Both the position numbers and the translations under genes were made by a program. Below the pieces are notes generated by a model, which saw only the letters and a program-made list of their open reading frames with translations, ran no database searches and had not been told where the DNA came from. From Gyromitra esculenta (Eukaryota; Ascomycota; Pezizomycetes; Pezizales; Discinaceae): DNA of 64,000 nt. This document shows positions 60,610 through 64,000 of this stretch, one piece after another; position 1 is the stretch's first letter, and each line of letters starts with the position of its first letter. The DNA is taken from assembly GCA_038503075.1 (NCBI GenBank), contig JBCAML010000020.1, positions 1,116,001 to 1,180,000 on the forward strand, given 5' to 3'.

Positions 60610-61979
60610 TACCAAGGGATGCGGCTCTTATGATGGCGCCAAGAGATATCCTTAATGCGTAGACTATTCTGCAACCGGGATAGTCCCAATCAACACCACA
60701 ACGACCACCAGCCCACCACTCGTTGAGGCTATAGATATGAACCCGGATTCGAGAAAGTTCGTTTCATTTCGCCGTCTGGATACTAAACCTTAAGTTCCTC
60801 TAGGTTAATCTCAGAGCAACATCCCACGGAGGATGGACGGTCCGGCTCCTGCGTTACGATGGGAGGGATTGCGCCATGAAACAGGATTGGCTGCATACAC
60901 GGTTATCGCGCACAACAAGACGGCTACCTCGTTACAGGCAACCCGGACGATCTATAGGTAGAATTGGGATGAGACGATATGCTCGATGATGCTACTACCA
61001 TTTAAGTAAGCATCTGATTTTGATACCCTCGCCACTCCCCTCGGCTGAAGGGTTATGGTGAATCTAAGATCGCTACTTCAGATGGTCCACGAGAATCTTT
61101 TAAACACGTTCATCTTCCCTTGAGTGGGGTTCCTCCTAGAGGGATCTCACCCCAGTGGTTAGCTACCCTCGATATCTATATGAGTAGAAACCCTATAGTC
61201 ACTCTGTCAGATATAGAGATTGTGATCTATACCCACGATGTCTCTTGTCGAACTACTGAACTTCGTGGTGAAGTTGGAACACACATCGTGTCAAGAGTTT
61301 AAGTCGACGAGTTTCCGTAGCATATTACAGCGTGTAGCATACAATAGCATATTAAAACCTCTAGGGGAGATAACATTATCGACGACGATCAGAGCTGGAT
61401 GAGCTTGAGCGCACATACTTAGTGATATTATTGGGAGAAGTTTCTTAATATGTATAGGCTCTAGTGCTCGAGCAACCGTTTGGTTGGGGTTTCATGGCTT
61501 CGACGCCGGCGCGGTGCAGGCTCGAGAAAAGGTTTCGGGGGAGATTCGGGGAGAGGTAGGAAAGGGTACGGGAATCCTTGCAGGTAGAGAAGCAAGTATA
61601 TCGGTAGGGCGTGCAAGGAAGCAATCAAGAAATAGAGTTATCTACTACCCTTCGTGCCTATTAGAATCAACGGAGGATATGCCGAGTGATGGTAGATGAT
61701 TAGATGCGTTTATTAGAGATTGAGCCTTTGCTGTAGGGGCTTACACTCTTTATGTAAGACAAGATTTTACTGTCAAATAGTTTACGAAAAGAAATAGGAG
61801 CCTTTTTATAGTGCAAATTTGTGTTTCGATCAAAAATACAAATTCGAATTACGATATCACCCAGTTCAGCATTAACATTATCTTTGTAAATAAGAAAAAC
61901 AACACTAATTCCACGCTACAAGTACATTTCAATAGTTTTACATATTATCGCACATTTTCGTACAGCGCACGTAAAGAAG

Positions 61980-64000
61980 TTATCCTCTAGCTTTGATGAT
62001 ATCGGCGGCCTAGTAGGTTTGTTAGTTTATACTACCAAACTTAGAGATGAAATCTAATTCCTTACCTTCTCAGAAATAGCATAGATGGTGGATTGAATGT
62101 GTGTGGCGGGTGTCATCGGGATGATAGAACCGTCAACGATGCTCAAATTCTTGATGCCGTATACAAGCAAGTCTGAACTGACAACACCACCGTGTTCGCG
62201 CCTCAACATGGAACAAGTAGAACTAGGGTGAGCGAAAGTTGGAACCAAAGACGCTCTAATTGCCGCCTTAATTTGGTCATCAGAAGAGAGCGCAGGGCTA
62301 GGACTTGTGCAAACAGCGCCGAGCTCCTGGAGGGCAGGGGTTTGGTAGAGCTTCCAAATGAACTTAACTTGCTCCACCATGATGTCGAGATCGGCTGGGT
62401 TAGAGAGAACACCATAATCGACTACGGGAGCGTTCCATGGGTTTGTTGAGTTAATGTTGATTGTTCCACGACTGTAGGGCTTCTCCAGACCAATAGCCAA
62501 ACCGGATCCTCCCCCAAAAGCGATTTCCTGCACAGCAACCCGACCAGACACCATGTAGTTCGCAAGAAGCTCATTTTGTCGGTGATAACCCTCGACAACA
62601 GTGGAATCAGCATTCTTGGGAAGGTAGTCGGCAGGGTTCTGGCGCTGAACGGAGCTGATGATACGGTTGGCGGTGCTCTCGGAACTAATATCGACAAGGG
62701 TATTGAAAGCGACAGAATTTCCTCTGCTGATAGTGTACGGGCCCTCACGTTTGTCTACATAAAACTTCCACATCTCGGCGGCGAATGTTGCATTGGTGGT
62801 AATGTTTGTTGGGTTAATGCTATAGTCCTTGGAAACTGAGATGGTCAGACTGAGAACATGCACAACAAGAGATGAGGGATTTCTTACAGGTTCCTCCGAC
62901 ATAAAGGACTGGGTGGTCTTGGAAGTTCTTTCCTACACCGGGAAGATCAACGACTGTGTTAATTCCGAGACTTTTCAGAAGGTCCTTAGGGCCGATTCCA
63001 GACAACTGCAGAATCTGAGGTGTGTGAGCAACACCAGCTGCCATGACAACTTCCTTCTTGGCAGACACTTTGGTGACCGGGTCACTTGCGCTGGCAGCAA
63101 ACTTTGGGAAAAGGTCAGCATTCACAAATTTAAGCTCAGTGATAGTTACAGTTGCATGTTGAGTACCAACCTCGACGCCTGTTACTGTGGTCCCAGAGAG
63201 CACAAGCTTTGTCACAGTCCTACCTGTGATAAGATGGTAGTTGGGTCGTGTCTTGCTGATCTCATAGTAATTCCTTGCATAAGATCGAGTTTGGCTCACT
63301 GAATCTAGAGAGTTGGGAACCCAGAAAGCACCAATTGCGCTGCCATTTGCACCATCCTTGGGAATTTTGATGCCAAGCTGCTTGAAGGCGCGGAACCAAT
63401 TTTCTAAGTAAATCCTAGTTAGTTTGACCCTGTAGATAATGGTGCTAGTGTGTACATACTAACTGCCTGGTACTGGAAATTCGGGAAACTAGATTTTATC
63501 GGGCCCGAGGTGCCATGTGCGCTTGGGTCATATTCAATTCCAAACTCTGCCGCCATTTCAGGATGCGGAGGAGTAAACGTTTCGCTCTATATATAATTAG
63601 TTGAGAAAATCTACTTGAGTGTTTTCATATATAACCAACCTTTTTGAAATAAGGTAGCAATCCTGACCAACCCCATCCTGGATTACCTAGTCCCTCCCAA
63701 AGATCGTAGTCTCCAGAAGAACCTCTATCGAAGAACATACCATTCACTACAGTTCCTCCTCCAACAACATGGGCTGCAAGAAGGCTGTATGTGCGGTTGT
63801 TAATGCCCTTTTGGGGAATACATGTCATGTTGAACATGTATTTTTGGCCAGTACCACCAGCTCTCCCGGGAACCAGGACACCATCTTCTCGGTCGTCCCT
63901 AACAAAGAGTGTCAGCCAGAAGAACACACATGGAGACGCCAAGACAAGACAACCTACAAATTTCCGGATTCAATGACGAGCACAGTTTCTGGATGGATTG
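61980..64000 (-). CDS. GMC oxidoreductase, 5'-truncated by the window edge
   Basis: Exons in the window (complement): 61980..62009, 62066..62835, 62888..63403, 63460..63586, 63640..63898, 63958..64000 and beyond; about 580 codons, phases close. Visible FAD-dependent glucose-methanol-choline features: [13 protein letters not shown] (end of the N-terminal Rossmann fold), [18 protein letters not shown] (second GMC signature region, FAD binding), [18 protein letters not shown] (PS00624-type motif) and [12 protein letters not shown]. The C-terminal block has HPSSTCSM with the catalytic His, and [15 protein letters not shown]. The last exon is only 30 bp (AADIIKARG). Relatives include aryl-alcohol and glucose oxidases, patulin/versicolorin-type enzymes and choline dehydrogenases; the substrate cannot be assigned. 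The N terminus, with any secretion signal and the GxGxxG motif, lies outside. Confidence 0.92.

Larger units (their letters stand above)
59603..61979. other. Spacer with clustered small elements
   Basis: Permease 3' flank with TTTG repeats (about 59617-59645), a 5S rRNA fragment at 60121-60161, a palindromic MITE at 60191-60310 and a TA-flanked TIR element at 60370-60609. The remainder (60612-61979) has only short unsupported frames. Confidence 0.5.

Noticed and set aside
60720..61302. Protein-like snippets suggesting a retrotransposon remnant.
   Set aside because: Too many stops and no reverse transcriptase, integrase or LTR signature.

Overview
The window is nuclear DNA of a filamentous ascomycete (Pezizomycotina). 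Genes carry several short introns (about 50-80 nt) with GTRWGT-like donors, CTAAC/CTRAY branch sites and YAG acceptors. There is a fungal complex I 9.5 kDa subunit, a DUF1752 protein, a GRAM-TBC RabGAP and an ankyrin/CorA-like protein. The last family and a small Cys protein suggest Leotiomycetes; this is an inference from remembered family distribution, not tested. No biosynthetic cluster, CRISPR array or prokaryotic operon is present.

Layout. 72-329 (+): two-exon, 62-aa cysteine protein. 4534-6189 (-): DUF1752 protein whose signature domain is split by an intron. 8313-8883 (-): weak candidate gene. 8.9-14.9 kb: gene-poor DNA with one inverted repeat. 14868-16331 (-): six-exon mitochondrial-type short-chain dehydrogenase with one GC-AG intron. 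18312-24402 (-): very large AlkB-like 2-oxoglutarate dioxygenase with a Zn2Cys6-type cysteine cluster formed across a splice junction. 24.4-28.6 kb: gene-poor, with a decayed coding remnant and a hAT-like non-autonomous element carrying a 65-codon coding fragment. 28716-31195 (+): seven-exon steryl ester/acid lipase. 31419-31553: long-palindrome MITE; 31887-31967 (+): tRNA-Leu(CAG).

33766-40401 (-): 2182-aa protein with an EF-hand-like N terminus, long coiled coil, low-complexity middle, and one C-terminal membrane helix with a 69-aa tail, an architecture recalling EF-hand KASH proteins of the nuclear envelope. It is head-to-head with 42393-45648 (+), a GRAM-TBC-EF-hand RabGAP. 47539-47910 (-): complex I 9.5 kDa subunit. 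49682-52688 (+): eight-exon ankyrin/CorA-like membrane protein. 57534-59602 (+): amino acid permease. 59.6-62 kb: a cluster of a 5S rRNA fragment and two TIR elements. 61980-64000 (-): GMC oxidoreductase running off the right edge.

The genes are mostly unrelated housekeeping or lineage-specific functions separated by long AT-rich spacers. Exon structures given here were worked out by hand from splice signals and frame closure; all joined CDS close in frame except the 5' end of the AlkB-like gene and the first donor of the lipase. The strongest candidates for something undescribed are the AlkB-like/Zn-cluster fusion, the KASH-like giant protein, the small Cys protein, and the three families of short inverted-repeat elements.
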